This document shows positions 6,004 to 6,547 of a DNA stretch of 6,547 bases, in pieces. The notes under the pieces were generated by a model. It had not been told where the DNA came from, did no database searches, and saw nothing but the letters and a program-made list of their open reading frames with translations. Made by a program: the position numbers and the translations under genes. Each line of letters opens with the position of its first letter. Position 1 is the first letter of the stretch. Location of the stretch: contig JAKALE010000022.1 in assembly GCA_021813305.1 (NCBI GenBank), positions 1 through 6,547 of the forward strand, given 5' to 3'. The stretch is from a bacterium. Lineage in GTDB: Bacteria; Patescibacteria; Paceibacteria; UBA6257; Brennerbacteraceae.

Positions 6004-6452
6004 TGAGCTCGTGGCGTTCCCGCACGTTGACTGATATTGTTTTGGAATTGCATGTTCCTGATTTTGCGAAAGCAAAAGCGTTTTATCGCAAACTTGGATT
6101 CAAAACAGTTTGGGAACGCAAGCCTGTGGGAACGAACGGATACTTGGTGATGAGGCAAGGTGCGAGCGTAATTTGTTTTTATTGCGGAAATAAAAATGTG
6201 TATCGGCACCCGTATTTCAAAAAATTTTCGTCTAGCTCACCGAAAGGTTATGCTATGGAAATTGCGATTCCCGTACAAAATATCATTGCGTTTTATAAAA
6301 AAGTTGTGCATGCGCTTGGCAAGCATTTTATTATTCAGCCACTTACTGCTCAATCGTATGACATTGTGAAAAAACGGGATTTTCGCATCAGGGATTGTTT
6401 CGGTTTTTACATCAGGTTTACCGAACCTATGAATGTGTTGTATAAAGAATAG
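6003..6452 (+). CDS. VOC (glyoxalase/bleomycin-resistance fold) family protein
   Basis: This 149-residue protein has the paired beta-alpha-beta-beta-beta modules of the vicinal oxygen chelate superfamily. Module one is about residues 10-60 (DIVLELHVPDFAKAKAFYRKLGF, listed here as its start DIVLELHVPD and FYRKLGF). Module two is about 82-141 and ends in DCFGFYIRFTEP (131-142), close to the family's usual DPFGFYLRFTEP. Possible metal-site residues are H17 and E86, with a late Glu at 141. Members include glyoxalase I, dioxygenases and antibiotic-binding proteins; the substrate cannot be told from sequence. The ATG at 6003 shares one base with the histidine kinase stop (TAATG), suggesting coupled translation. 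G+C is about 40% by hand count over 6001-6420, clearly below the histidine kinase (two 60-base lines gave 62-63%), which may point to later acquisition. Confidence 0.85.
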   Translation: MSSWRSRTLTDIVLELHVPDFAKAKAFYRKLGFKTVWERKPVGTNGYLVMRQGASVICFYCGNKNVYRHPYFKKFSSSSPKGYAMEIAIPVQNIIAFYKKVVHALGKHFIIQPLTAQSYDIVKKRDFRIRDCFGFYIRFTEPMNVLYKE

Positions 6453-6454
6453 GC

Positions 6455-6547
6455 ATGGATATCCCGCAGCCACTTTCGGATTTTTTCGCAGCACAGAAAG
6501 CCCGGTATGCCGAGCTTTTTTGGTATGAGCAACATGGCGACAAGATT
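6455..6547 (+). CDS. Start of a further gene, cut by the window edge
   Basis: An ATG two bases after the VOC stop opens a frame of 31 codons that reaches the window edge without a stop. The translation begins MDIPQPLSDFF and then has QKARYAELFWYEQHG. It looks protein-like, and its codons (ATC, CCG, GCC, GGC) resemble those of the right-hand genes, but I do not recognise the family. A terminator-like hairpin lies inside it, so there is some doubt that it is translated. Confidence 0.5.
   Translation, partial: MDIPQPLSDFFAAQKARYAELFWYEQHGDKI
6497..6521 (+). terminator. Terminator-like hairpin with T run
   Basis: AAAGC (6497-6501) pairs with GCTTT (6514-6518), and CGG (6503-6505) pairs with CCG (6510-6512) around a TATG loop, with one C/A mismatch. 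The 3' arm runs into further T residues, giving six Ts in a row (6516-6521). This is the form of a Rho-independent terminator on the plus strand and would end the kinase-VOC transcript. It overlaps the partial frame at 6455, so only one of the two readings may be right. Confidence 0.35.

Noticed and set aside
1..6547. CRISPR array, tRNA, rRNA, transposase or phage genes
   Set aside because: No spaced direct repeats, cloverleaf-like segments, ribosomal sequence or mobile-element proteins were seen while reading both strands.

Overview
The window looks like a bacterial or metagenomic contig with two compositionally different parts that meet near position 1,400. The right part (about 1,420 to 6,547) resembles Patescibacteria/CPR. 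It has a PilB/GspE-type ATPase, a TsaE gene joined to a stand-alone 5'-3' exonuclease with no polymerase domain, a PAS histidine kinase with an HQLRTPL H-box, very tight spacing, few Shine-Dalgarno sequences, and promoters placed so that transcripts would be almost leaderless. TGA is used as a normal stop. This lineage is inferred from gene content and style, not from a search.

The left part (1 to about 1,400) holds a copper/metal cluster: the end of an amicyanin-like cupredoxin, a two-helix membrane protein, a ZIP-family metal transporter with altered metal-site residues, and, convergent to these, the C-terminal half of an Fe/Mn superoxide dismutase. Its isoleucine codons are ATA-rich (14 of 32, counted by eye), against 2 of 25 in tsaE plus the exonuclease gene. 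Its source could be an archaeon or another bacterium; the sequence does not settle this.

The two parts meet inside one minus-strand open frame (1115-2722). The PilB ATPase is intact up to its first CxxC and then continues in frame as the last ~100 residues of a superoxide dismutase. Neither half is complete: PilB lacks its second CxxC and C-terminal domain, and SOD lacks its N-terminal half with two of four metal ligands. The likeliest reading is a chimeric assembly or amplification join, next to a short inverted repeat. A real recombination is the alternative.

Layout: cupredoxin (partial) > two-TM protein > ZIP, translationally coupled on plus; PilB::SOD on minus; a 116-bp divergent promoter region; tsaE > exonuclease (ATGA overlap) on plus; an unrecognised 138-aa gene > histidine kinase > VOC/glyoxalase-fold protein (1-bp overlap) > start of a further frame that runs off the edge. 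No stretch over 300 bases lacks a gene. I see no tRNA, rRNA, CRISPR array or insertion sequence. I see no convincing new biological system; the strongest anomaly is the PilB::SOD join.
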